Source: Euptelea pleiosperma
Taxonomy: Eukaryota; Streptophyta; Magnoliopsida; Ranunculales; Eupteleaceae
Assembly: GCA_035048495.1 (NCBI GenBank)
Contig: CM068545.1
Location: forward strand, 15,521,702 to 15,585,701
Length of the DNA: 64,000 nt
Direction: 5' to 3'
In this document: positions 13,348 to 25,700 of the stretch, one piece after another
Layout of the letters: each line of letters opens with the position of its first letter
Numbering within the stretch: position 1 is the first letter of the stretch
Program-made: the position numbers and the translations under genes
The notes under the pieces: generated by a model
What the model was told of the DNA's origin: nothing
Database searches by the model: none
What the model saw: only the letters and a program-made list of their open reading frames with translations

Positions 13348-13782
13348 CTAATCATACTTCTCCCTCCACGAGTACACAAGGAAGAAAACCCACGAAGCTG
13401 CCAATATGATATCCCCAACGAACTGCCTAGGCCAATCGCGAGCGAGATCTTCGAGCCGCCGCTCAAAGTAAACTCTCCAGAGAGCTGTGGAAACATGAAT
13501 AAGAACGCATCCCTTAGCGAAGAAACTCTGAAAATCTCTGTCCTTCACAAACGCCACCATGAAAAGGAAAACACCGATCACGCACATAAGGAAACCAGCA
13601 AACGAATCGGAGGTCTGAATCAAGAGCTGATCGTGAGGCGTCGATCCCAAAAGCTTACTCGCCGTCTCTCTCCCGTGCCCAAACGCAGAGATCTCGTTGA
13701 GATAAAACATCATCAGAGCTCCACAAGTCAGAGCGATCACAGAGTGAAGGAGACAGATCACCAAGAACCCAGATGATCCCAT
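13348..13782 (-). CDS. Conserved plant four-span membrane protein (DUF7865-like)
   Basis: Single-exon 144-residue protein, starting MGSSGFLVICLLHSVIALTC and ending SWREKYD. Four hydrophobic segments are visible at about 6-27, 60-79, 90-108 and 120-138. Between them are family-typical motifs: GSTPHDQLLIQTSDSFAG (about 46-63), KDRDFQSFFAKGC (80-92) and LWRVYFERRLEDLARDW (101-117). I recognise it as an uncharacterised protein widespread in land plants; the DUF7865 label is from memory. The function is unknown to me. The ATG is the first in the frame and lies below a pyrimidine-poor 5' leader (13783 to about 13950). The frame is intact and the length is normal for the family. Confidence 0.85.
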   Translation of the reverse strand: MGSSGFLVICLLHSVIALTCGALMMFYLNEISAFGHGRETASKLLGSTPHDQLLIQTSDSFAGFLMCVIGVFLFMVAFVKDRDFQSFFAKGCVLIHVSTALWRVYFERRLEDLARDWPRQFVGDIILAASWVFFLVYSWREKYD

Positions 13783-14219
13783 CGATCCAAACCGTTAAAA
13801 AAAAGCCTAATCTAATTCAAGAATTAGAGCTTAAAGCAGCATCCATGGTGGAATAAAACCCTGAATGGGTCGGAAACCCTAATCACAGAGCGGCATTTAC
13901 GGGAGCTGAAGAAGTTTGAAAAAACTCGAAGAAAGAAGATCTGATTTGTTGGCGCAAGTTGGAGTTTATTGGAACTCGTGTCGAGGTTTCTGGAGATTGC
14001 TGACTGTGGTATCCTGGGGTCTAGATGGACCTATGGTCTTGCGATTCGTGTAAGTGAATCACAAAAACATCAACGGTGTGTATTCTAGGAAAACGTCCGA
14101 CTGAGATTGATACCATTCTCTCCCTTCTGTCTACCAAGCGGTCCAAGCTATGCTGTATAATGGAACCTCATGAGGATCTTTTGGTTAAATCTCACAGACG
14201 TCGATTGGGCCATCTGGCA

Positions 14220-14515
14220 TGATCTTAGAGACCACTGACCGTGTGGATGTTTGGCCGTGGACCAGAATACCAAAAAATCAGCATGATTGGACCTTTATAA
14301 CCGTTCAAATTGAGCTTTTCATGGGTTTATTTTAAACCGTTGGATTTGAACGTTAGACTTTGAATATTGTCGCTATATGCCGACACCTTTTAGATATTTT
14401 CGTTTACAACTTTAGTTTGGGGGTACTTAGATCCAACGGTTATAAAATATCAATCAGACTGATTTTTGGTCGACGAAACATCCATACAGTCAGTGGTCTT
14501 TAAGAGGGTATGCGT
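14220..14515. mobile_element. Foldback MITE, family A (diverged)
   Basis: Left arm 'gaccactgaccgtgtggatg' and 'accaaaaaatcagcatgatt'; right arm 'atcaatcagactgatttttg' and 'aaacatccatacagtcagtg'. Outer ends too decayed to define. Confidence 0.6.
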
Positions 14516-14599
14516 CATCAAGAAAGACTAGAAAATATTTGCTATCCGATAGAGAATTAAAAATTTGAAGTCTTATCCTCCCAAAAATGTCACATGAAG

Positions 14600-14860
14600 C
14601 TCACTTTAGGAACCATTGACCTTATGGATGTTTGCTCCACATCGTGGTGGACCTACATACCAAAAATCAGCTCGATCTATGATTTCTAACAGTTATACTT
14701 TAGCATCCAAAAAAATTGTTCAAATCCAATGGCCACGAACACCCTACTAAAACGTTCAAATACAAGAAATCACCAATGAAACTGATTTTTAATTTATTTA
14801 TCCATCAAGAGGTGGACCAAACATCCATAAGGTCAGTGAGTCCTAAAGTGCTCGGGGACA
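14600..14860. mobile_element. Foldback MITE, family A (diverged)
   Basis: Left arm 'accattgaccttatggatgt' and 'accaaaaatcagctcgat'; right arm 'aatcaccaatgaaactgatt' and 'accaaacatccataaggtca'. No clean termini. Confidence 0.6.
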
Positions 14861-14924
14861 TCAAACTCGGGTTCCAGAGAAGGTCTTGAGCCCAATTTTG
14901 CTCACGGAAGTGGGAATGAACCAC

Positions 14925-15310
14925 GTGTCACACAGATACCATTAACTGAATGGATGTTACTCCCATCTCTACATTACATATCAAAATCTGCGTTTTTGGT
15001 GATTTCCATCCGTTGGATGCGAGTAACCCAAATAATGCTCGAATCCCGAGGTAAACTAGGTCCGAGAGAGTGCAAGTTTGGAGTCCCCCCACGAAATATG
15101 CCACGTGGCACACTCTTGAGGCCCTGATGCATGCAGCTCACCTGTAGACGAAGTCCACTCAAAAAAAACTCACCTTAATTGGTAATTCGGTGATTTCTAT
15201 TGAGCTTTTCATGGACCAATCCAACTGCTTTTTGGTGTGGAGGTCCACCAAGAGGAGAGCCAAATATCCAGGGGTTAGTATATTCCACGTGGCATTTTGG
15301 GAGGGGTTCT
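14925..15310. mobile_element. Two degraded partial family A MITE copies
   Basis: Family blocks 'accacgtgtcacac', 'gaatggatgtt', 'atgccacgtggcacactctt', 'ttggtgtggaggtccaccaa' and 'ttccacgtggcattttggga' occur in an order that does not fit a single palindrome. It looks like two truncated copies next to or inside each other. Confidence 0.45.
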
Positions 15311-15357
15311 TCAAACCGGGGAAAGAAATTTTGTTGTCGAGATTTGAGATATGGTTG

Positions 15358-15415
15358 AATTGGATAAATGAATTTTTTTTTTTTTTTTTTTTGTAAACAA
15401 TTGGATAAATGAATT
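15358..15415 (-). mobile_element. Bare poly(A) retroinsertion with 17-bp target duplication
   Basis: Identical 17-bp repeats (15358-15374 and 15399-15415, containing ttggataaatgaatt) flank only 24 bp: a run of about 18 T and then gtaaac. Read on the minus strand the insert is GTTTAC followed by A(18). This is the signature of target-primed reverse transcription with almost complete 5' truncation. The 'gtttac' matches the 3' end of the SINE at 6342-6511 (gtttacctcc-A(n)), which makes that SINE or its LINE partner a possible source. Confidence 0.75.
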
Positions 15416-15544
15416 GGGTGCATTGAATTCAGACCTTTTTTTCTTTTCGCAATTGCTCCTCCCCATACTCTATACTTTGATTTCTCCAAAATTGAGAATT
15501 TACTCTTCCTTTCACTTCTGCAGCCCGTGTTGGATAGATGGCTC

Positions 15545-15720
15545 TGATCCATGGCTCAAAATCTCGGGATCAAAGGTCGGATAGGTGGGCTCCGATCCCG
15601 ATCCAGGTCAGTCCGATCCAAAAGACGAAGTGAGACTTCTTGGGAAAATAGTTATCTTGGGGCGAGACAATCCATTTTTTGGATCAGATCGGTCGAGACT
15701 TCGAACCATGCTCTGATCCA
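15545..15720. repeat. GATC-rich imperfect inverted repeat, unknown element
   Basis: Left side 'gatccatggctcaaaatctc' and the complement of right side 'cgagacttcgaaccatgctc' resemble each other, with several 'ccgatcc' blocks between. It could be a foldback element. No target duplication seen and no other copy in the window. The next kilobase to 16756 shows only a short (GT)n run at 16366-16378. Confidence 0.3.
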
Positions 15721-16756
15721 CTACTGGGCATTTTAGCACTATCCCTGGACCATCAGTCAGTATTTCTTATTCTCTTCCAACTTCAGATATTTATATGAAA
15801 TCAATTAACTATGGAGAAGTTGTTGCACATTCATTACTTTAGGCTTTTACTAACTCAAGGCTGTGACCTTAATTTAAAGAAATATAAAGGTATTTTACTA
15901 ATTCAACCAATTACTTTAGACAGTTCACTGTGATTGGGCGAGAATCAACAAAATCCGGGTAAGAGCCGAATCCAAACAATTAGTTACGGATATGTTGGTT
16001 AATCAGATTTCTATTGACACTCTTAATTGGTTCACATCCCATTGGTAAGATCAAGTGTGCTCTCAGTATTGAGGAAATCATTCCCCATTTGTTATTATCT
16101 TTTGATAATCCCCCATTAGTTTATCAAAAAAAAAAATAAAAATTACAGAGGTAAAATTTAGTTGCTACTGATGACAGTGTGGCCATCTACAGCCAGCAGA
16201 GATCTGACATTTGGGATCTAGAGAGAGAGATGCACCTTGAATGCTCAAGGAGACATGAATGAACTCGACATGAGCAGCCGACAGACTCGGGAGATAATGT
16301 GACCTGTAATAGTAAGAGGTACAACCAACCAACCTGCAATGCAGTGTAATGTTTTGAAATATATAGTGTGTGTGTGTGTATTCATATACACTAATCGATC
16401 TTCCCATGTTACCTGGACATGAAAGTTTTGATGTCAACTCTGTGGGATGCTTTCATGAGAAAAGAGAAACCTTCTCAATCTTTTTACTTCCAATTCATAG
16501 TGTCTGTGAAACCAAAATAACAAAAGAAAGACCAATGTGGCCTACCAGAGGTTGGAGGAAGGGAAAGGAACTCAAATGACATTTATTTGGAATTAAAATA
16601 TTTACAACAAAAAGAATAGATATCAACACTTCCAGACAAAAATCAGAGATATTGTTCTCTTTCAAACCAGACCTACACTCATCTGCTCAAATCTTCCTCC
16701 CTGCAATGAATAATTTTGAAACACAGAAGGAAAAATATTTTCCACTAAAAAAATAT

Positions 16757-19700
16757 TTAAATTGAATTGTTGTCCCTACTACCAGCAGAAGTCTTGCGGT
16801 GACGCCTTGAACCTGATCTCCTATCTCTCCCACGCTTTGTGGGGATCTTCCTTACTGGAGTCCTTACAACCCTATCGGTAATAATCTCAGGTGATGATTT
16901 CCCCGTGATAATCTCAGGTGATGATTTCCCCGGTGGTTCTAATGTAGCTGGTGGAGGATGAATGGCAGTAACAATAGGAGGAGCCATGTGCTCTAACAAA
17001 TCCCTGTGGTACGCCTGCACATTGCCAATCTCAGATTCACAATGTAATACATATGTATAAAAAATAAATAAATAAGAAAGAAAGAAAGCCTGATGCCAAT
17101 CAACAGAACCATAGAAGTAATCCTTAGCCATTAGATCAATATTTGTACCATTTATTTATCCAAAGCTTTATAAGACAGATGATGGTTTAGGAACAAATTG
17201 CAGTGAAACTGAGATTTGTTATTGCAGACTCAAAAGGTGGACTCGGTCATCATATTCAGTGAAACTCTCAGACAAAAGTTTCATCCATAGAAAGTCATGA
17301 TAGCGTTTGAAGATTATCAAAACTATGACTCTTTTGACTAAATATCCCAGAGAAGAAATACCCATTATCATATGGGGCATTCTCTCCTCGGTCGACTGAG
17401 GGTATACTCAAACTTGTATTCATCATCCATTGACCAAGGGATATGACCAATACCAGATAGGGTTTGATATTTTAGTTACTAGGGGGATCAATCCTTATCG
17501 TATATCCAAATTTCACAAACAGAAAAATAAGGAAAGTAAGATGATTGAGAAACAATGTTTCTTCTTGAGAATCTTTAGAAGTAAAATTTCCAGATGGAAA
17601 AAAGTAACTAAGGTTATGGATAAAAGAATTACCTGAACAACAAAGTTACGCCGTTCACAGTCCATAAACATGTTGGCACTCCAATTTACTTTTGACATTA
17701 TCTTGTCCCTTACAGTGGAAAAGCTGATCTGGTCCCTGGAAGTAAAACGGTCGACTTCATTGAACCAGAGACAGGTAAAGAGGTTGGTAATGGGAATGTG
17801 CTCCCTTATGATCACGCATCCTTCAGGAACATCTGTCGAAGCGCAGTCAAAAAGCAAAAGTCAATTTGAAATGAAGAAATAGGGAGCCAAATAAAACAGA
17901 AAAACAAAAGGATCATGCACCCACCACTGGTGATTGGAAGCTTAGCCTCAGAATATGGGGTCAAACCCTCGCTCTTGTAAAACTCAACCTGGAAATCAAT
18001 GGAGGCATTATCGTATTTCCCAGCAGCTTTATTAGCCTCTGCCTCCATAAACACATCAAAGCGTCTGTAGTGCCGGGAGATTGCAAAGCTGGCATTCTTC
18101 CGCCACAAGAATCTGAATATCAATGGATCAATTAAGTTGCCATAACATCATGGGCCAACAAAACAATTGGGATTAGCTCCCGTTCATGCACCTAGAGGAA
18201 GGCACATGCATATGCATTAACATGATGCAGCACATCATAGAAGAATAATGACCAAACTCGTGTCTGGACCCATACTAGAAAGTTTCAAGTTATCAGGTTT
18301 CTGCTTGAATTAATTAGATACAAAGGCGGACAAACTGTAAATTGTTTAAAGGAGTCAGCACTGTTCGTTTTATCTCTTTGAAATCAGTGAATGTTAAATA
18401 GCATATTTTGGGCCAGGAAATGAAACCATCCCATAACTGTGTTGTTTCCCATGTTAAGGATGGTCCTAGAAATTTGACAAATGCAGTGATGATCCCAAAA
18501 GCACAAAAAGGAAGATCTGAATTGTACCTTTCCTGTTGGTTATGGCCTGTGTATTGCCACAATAAAGTTATAAAACATTCAATCCCAGCTTAAGCACCAA
18601 ATAAAATTGTCTGTTTGACCACAATTGATTACCCAACCACCCTTGGCAATTTATCTCGTAGACTTAGTGGTGAAAGTTTGATGCTGTGGGGGATTTCAGT
18701 TTCAGCATTCATCAAAATATATAGCAAGGAATATGGGTACACCTATAAAGCATAGGTTAAAATATCAGCTGACCAAAACTTTGAAACAACACAAATCTTT
18801 GAGGTCCAGTTCGTGTAGGATTTGAAAACCAAATGGGTGTACTAAGATGCTAGTATGGTAACTGATAAGCTGTCCCCTTTTAGAGCAACTCTTGAAGACA
18901 TTGCCAATTGCTATCATCTCAAGACATCACTTCCATTCTACTGGAAGTCAAGGATGGCACATCTAGATAAGGAATATATCATTATAAATCATCTGTTTCA
19001 GCAATGTGTATTTCAACCTCTGTCTCAGCTTGTATAAGCCTTTTACACTGGCTTTTAATCTTCTGTGTGTCCTTCTCTTGATCTAATCATATCATACTCA
19101 CAGCAGAAAAGAATAAAGAAAAGAAAAATACATATAATCATCTAACTATGACCATTATGGTTGGTTTTTTTACTGATTTTTTTTTTTTTGAATAAAAAGA
19201 GGACTGTCAGTGCTTCTTTATGTTTGGACTAAAATAATCAGCACCATAAAGTTTTTCACTTTTCAATCCGCTTATATATAGAAAAAGGGAATATAGCAGT
19301 TTGGAATGTAGTTAGAAGCTAAAGCACCAACATAAAGGGTGAAGCAGTTAACTAGAAGTCTAAAAGTAGGTGGTACATATGTTTCTTGGTTTGGAAACGA
19401 TCAAATGAAGAAAATAAGAGCTCCCTCAAAACATGAAAGGGCATGTGATTTGTTCAACTTATATCTAGAACAATTAATCAAAGAAATGGTCCATAAATTT
19501 CTCTTAAGTAAAAAATTGTATAAGATGGAGATAGCCCAAAGTGTGCTAAACCTCTATCCGACCAAGTTGTCTTCAAGGTTGTCAAAAACATCAAACATTG
19601 ACAAAAGTAACACCCATCTCAGAACAAACAGCATGTGGCTACAGCCTCATTCCCGTTGAGTGAAACATCAATACATGAAATATTTGCGAAGCCACAAAAT

Positions 19701-22700
19701 GGGGAAGGTCGGGCTCAGGATCCCCCCCTTTTTGTGCCCCCTCTCGGGAGTCATGTTCTCGGCCGTGGATTTTGAGAATCCAACGGTGGTTGTTAGTGCT
19801 GAGCTGGAATCACTTTTTTACTTTGGGCGGCACTAACAACCACCGTTGGATTCTCGAAATCCACGGCCAAGAACACGACTCCCGAGAGGGGGCACAAAAA
19901 GGGGGGCTCCTGAGCCTGACCCAATGGGGAATATCTCGAGATAGGGTAACTACAATCCTGTAGCTATTTCACCATGAATACTACTAATTTTCATTCAGTT
20001 AAAAAATTCCCACACACCGACTGCAAGTTCCAAGCCTTCCATAGGTCTTTCTTGACGCTTATCCAAAAAGAAACCGATAGCTAACAAAGAGGATCATGCT
20101 TCCTCACCCAAACACCCTATCATCTGCCCTCCTAGTCAAAATTTAGATGCAGAGCAGAACCTCTACCAATTGCACAAACAAATTAAAGAAGCACATAAGT
20201 TTCTCAAAAGTGTGTCTGCTACAAAAGCATTTTCACAAGTCCCAACATAAACATAGTTGAAATCTAGGGTTAGGTCTTAGGGTTTGGTTTTGGGGTTTGG
20301 AGGAGAAGAGAACGAGAGAAGAAAGAGGAGAGCATGTGTCTGTTACATGACTCCAATCTTCTTATATATATGAGAAAATTTTGAGACTAACAACTATGCC
20401 TCTACAGACATAAAGGTATTACAGTACTACCCTAACAACACTCCCCCTCACGTTGGTGCGTAGATATCTATCATGCCCAACTTGCTGAGATACATGTATA
20501 GTTGATTACTAGGAACTCCCTTAGTGAATACATCCACTACCTGTTCTTCAGTCTTCACAAAAGGAGTACAAACTTCCCCAATAACAACCTTCTTTCGTAT
20601 GAAGTGTTTGACTACTTCAATGTGCTTTGCTCAATCATGTTGAACTGGTATATGAGTAATACTTATTGTTGTCTTGTTATCACGATACAAGCTCACTAAA
20701 CCAGTGACAGGGAATCCTAGTTCAAACCCCACATGAGTCAATCTATAAACCTAGGTTTTCAAACCCCACATGAGTCACAGTGGACCCTCTAGCACCCATG
20801 GAGTCCACATTTGAGCTAACCGTGATGGACATGGACACCCTCTATCCACCAACAAACAAGAAAAAGAGGTTGTGTACACACAACAGACGTACAAACACCA
20901 AAGATAATCATCCGTGGGGTTTTCAACCCAAAACATGCCCTAGAAATGCCAAAAAAAGGGGTTGGCAGTAACTTTAGGGAGAGTTTCATCTTCCAAAACT
21001 TCAAAACTTGATGAAACTCAACGGGGATTGTTTCTACGAGATGGGAATCATGTATGAAACTAAAATCAATCAGCAAACACAAGCAAGAAGCCCCCCCATC
21101 AAACAGTACATCCACGAAACTTGAAAACAAATTCTTACCCTCTATAGAAAACCAAGCAAATGCCCATCAAAATCACCTCAAAAAATTCAACAAAAATCAC
21201 CAAAAACCCAGAAAATGTTCTCCTTCAAGTACTACTTCCCTCGGGACCTCGGGACCTCGGGATCCGTACTTCGTACGACTACTGACGTTAGTCGTACAAC
21301 ATGATGACGTCAGCACCTATCAACACTTTTCTACGACTATTCTTCCTTCGCAACCTCGCTTTGGTACCAAGTAGATATCTAGGGTTTGGTTTAGGATTTG
21401 GAGTAAAGGAAAAAGAGAGAAGAAAGAGGAGAGCATGTGTATGTCACATGACTCCAATCTTCTTATTTATATGAGAAAACTTTTACATGGACAAGTATGC
21501 CCCTACAAACATAAAGGTATTACAGTACTACCCTAACAACAAACATAAATGGGATCTTCTTCAACTTGGATTTCTATAATCACAAGATTTAGATTAGGAA
21601 GACATCAATATTTTCTGAATTTGAGCCATATTAAAGGGTCTTAAAAACAGAGATACACGAATTACACAATTAGAGTCAATATACATACATTCTTCGGACC
21701 ATACCATCTAAAACCCGAGTACTTGGATGCTAATTGTAAGATGCTTTCCCTTAACTTTACTGGTTATACCACAACATAATAAACGACATAACAAACTCAT
21801 GGCAAGATCCATAAACTACATTCGCACAAAATGTACCCCTCAGATAAAGATCCATTACAAGCACAAGCTTTCATTCAATCTATATAGAAAACCAAGCAAT
21901 CAGGAATGTATCATACGGCAGAAACTTTTGAATGCTTTCCTTATACTTCATTGAACTACCACAAATCAAACTCATGACAAGATCTGTTGAAACAGAAACC
22001 TGATAAAATTTACCTCTCAAGAATTTGATACGGATCCACGACAAGCTCTAGCTTTCCATCAATCCATATAGAATACCGGGCATTGGGGAAAATCCTATGT
22101 AGCAGAAGCTTTGGAACCTGCCACAGATATACTCTGGTTAGAAACCATCTAACCGACTAATTAATGCTTTATAAAATCGTCTTTAGAAAAGCCCCAATTG
22201 AACTTAATTGTGGACAAAATCCACATGAAAAGAATACAACAAAAGCTAATTCGAGTAGTCCATTTTATATGTATTAAAAAAATTAGAAGTAAAGGCAAAG
22301 AGGAAGCTAAAGGGGCTTCCGACGTATAAAAAGCAGCCAAATACACCTTTTGCCAATGAGTCTGGCAGTTTCTATATATGACTATACAAAATTTGTTGCT
22401 TTACACTAATATCCATCATCTTAAACCAGAATTGAGTAGAGAAAAAAAAACTTATTAATAAGCAGCAGAGAATTTAGTGGCAATCAGTCACTAGTATTAA
22501 AGCATCAAAGGGCAACATGAATCAGATTGGTCAACTGGAAAAGATAAAAAAAATGATAAAAACATTGTAGCAGGAAACAAAAAGAAAAGGAAAAAAAATA
22601 CCAAAGGGAAATGCAATTAATTATTGTCTTTGATCTTTTTTCATTGTTTGTATTTATACCAAATACAGGTAAATATTTCTCCTACATAATATTATAATAA

Positions 22701-25700
22701 CTTTAATTTCAGTACTTTCTTTATAAGAATATATCATCTAGTATATAGGATACATGTACACAACTAAAAAATTCCACCCTTCCGTTACAAAATTAACTGG
22801 CTCTGCAAAAACTTCTTAGGAATCCATTTCTAACTAGTGGAATCGCTTTGTTGATCTTCTAGGAGTTTGTTTTCCTCTTAAGTCCAAAGCTCCGATTCTC
22901 ACGCCTAAGAAACAGAATAAGAAGGCAGAGAAAACCTCATATCCAGACACTTCGGAGATCCTGGACAATCACATGAAGTCTTTCTGTCTCTCTTCCATGG
23001 AACATGAGCTCCACTCTAGAAGTGCATGGGATAGGAATGCTTAGGGCCAAATCTCAAGAACGTAATGGAGGCAAGGCTTGGGCCAATGCGTTCTTTCATT
23101 GTACAAGTGATTGTTTTTTGTTTTTGTTTCTTTTTTGGGAATCATGTTAATGTTTGATTTCACAATCCCTGTTTCTTTTCTCTTTTCTTGTTAATCTACA
23201 TCTCACTTAGCAAAAAAAAAAAACAATCACTTGAAGTACCAAAAATTGCACCATAAGCTCTCAATCGATTGCTTTGAGTTCCAACCTAGTGAAGGGATGG
23301 AATATTCATTGTTTTTTATTGATATGGATGATTTCATAATTTTCATTATCAATTTCTTCCAAAATCTTTATAGAACTATAAAGCACCAAGTTCTGATGGT
23401 AGATGACTTTCTAGGCCTTCCTCCAAAGATGCAAAAATTGTTTTTCTCTTGGGCAGCCTTTACCAAATTAAGGTCCACGGGCTTAACATCTTCATGCCTG
23501 TCTTCTAAGAATTGAAATTTGTGTATGTTATCACATCTATGTGTGCATGTATTTGTATACAAATTAATTCACTAGTATATAATTACTTACTTTTCTTGTA
23601 TGTTAGTAGCAACTAGATACTAGCAGTCAATCTCAAATACGGGCTCCTGGTATTCTAAATCGTGGATAGGATATGCTTGACTCCAACCATCAATGCATTC
23701 ATGAACATAATGGACAAACCAGTCAATGAATATAATAATATTACCTTATGAAGTTATACTCTCGTTGGGTCATGGAAAGAGGTGTGCAAATCAGCGAGGG
23801 CGAGCGGACTATGTTTTTCATATCTTAGGTTAGTCAATAAAGCTCTCCAAGATAAGGTCTTTTGAGGTGTGAGACAAAAGGAAATAGTCCATGGAGAAGG
23901 GTAAATGTTTGCAGATTTAATTGTGGTAACAGTGGTTGGTTAGTAGGAGGTTCCAGTCAAGTTACAAGGTAAGGGTTTGGAAATGGATTTCTAAAGTCCA
24001 AGAGGATTTTGTGGGGATTCCTTCCTTTTGTGGAGATTTCTTCTTTTTGCTATTTTATGGGTGGTTTGGAAGGAACGGAACAGAAGGATTTTTTAGGGGA
24101 TACAGGAAAGCCCTCAAAGGGTGATTCTGCACGTGAAAGCCTCCTTGTTTCTGTGGTCTTCTATAGCTCCTCTTTTTTTTTTTGATAAGGTAAAAGGAAT
24201 ATATTAAAAAGAAAGGAGCTACAAAGCATACAGGAGGTCGAAAAGACCTCCTAGGAGAAACCGAAAAAGAGAAAAGGGAAAAAGGCTAAATGCCTCTACA
24301 CATAATGACCTCCCATCTAAAGACCATATCTACAAAGGATAACCCTCTACATTCCTTGAATAACTTAGACCAAAGGAAGAGAGAAGCCTTAATGTTAATG
24401 ACCATTCCTTGGATAGTCTCCTCCTTCCCATCAAAGATTCTCCTATTTCTTTCAAGCCAAATACCCCACCAGACCGCAAAGGAATGAAGATGCCAAAGTC
24501 TCCTCCCACATGAAGAGAAGCACCTAGAAGACCAGCTCTTGATCGCCTGCTTTACAGTGTCTGGGAGGGTCCAATAAATTCCAAAAGCACTGAAGAAGAT
24601 ACCCGACACTTCCCGGGCTACTCTACAGTGCAGAAGAAGATGGTTGACTGATTCACCTGCATCTTTTTAGAGGATGCCTTTTTGAGTCCTTTGTATATAG
24701 ATGGAATGAATTCCTTAAGGAACTTCCTCCCTCGTAGAGAAGGTAGTTATGCATTTTCTTTTGTTTTTTGGGTTTCTCCCTTCTTGTTAATGATACACAC
24801 TTATCAATTAAAAAGTCCAAGAGGATTTCTTAAACGGTGCTACGTATGAGGCAAGTGAAGGAGATGGCGTGAGGTTTCTGGAAGCCCTTTAGTAGTATTG
24901 GGGGAACCCTATGTTACATGGACTCTTCTAAACGGGAGCAGTATCCATGTCAGACATATGTCAGAATCCGACACAACACGGATTCTCATGCAACAATTCT
25001 GAATTCCGTTTTGTTTTCTACTTTCTTTAACATATATATATATATACACGCACCTGTATTTTTGGCCCGCGGCCCAACCCGGCCCAAAACCAACCCAAAG
25101 CGGGCCAGTCCAGCCTAGCCTAAGATTAGCCTGACCGCCCTAATTTTTTCTAAAAAAAAAATTTACATCAAATTTTCAATGATTATGGATTTTAGATAAC
25201 CCTAATTTGTATTCGATTATCATACTTATATGATTTTTATTATCCTAATTTTGGGGATGTTAGTACGGGCTGTTTATGGTTTGAATTTTTGTTCTTATTG
25301 TTCTCTAGAGCATGTTTTATTGAGCTTGATTTTTGCAGAGATTTAGGAGCTTGTTTTTCTTTAATCTTAAATTGATTAAGAAGATTTATGGACAACCATA
25401 GGCTTCGAGCCAACATAAGTTTATTTATGTATTGATGGTTGCCCACCAAATGTTTGGTATATTAACAAAATGGCTTAAAGTCTATTAATTCATAATTTGA
25501 TTCTTATATGTATAGATTTCAATGGTTTTTTTATGTTAATGATTTCTTATCTACGTTTAATAGTCTTCAATGTTAATGATTCCACACCTATAATTAAAAG
25601 TTTCCAACGTTAATGATCCTAATTCAATTATATTGCCTGCAAGCTAAGTAAGAGGCATGGCTGCCCCTTGGATGAAAGACCCTACACCTCTGGTACCAAT

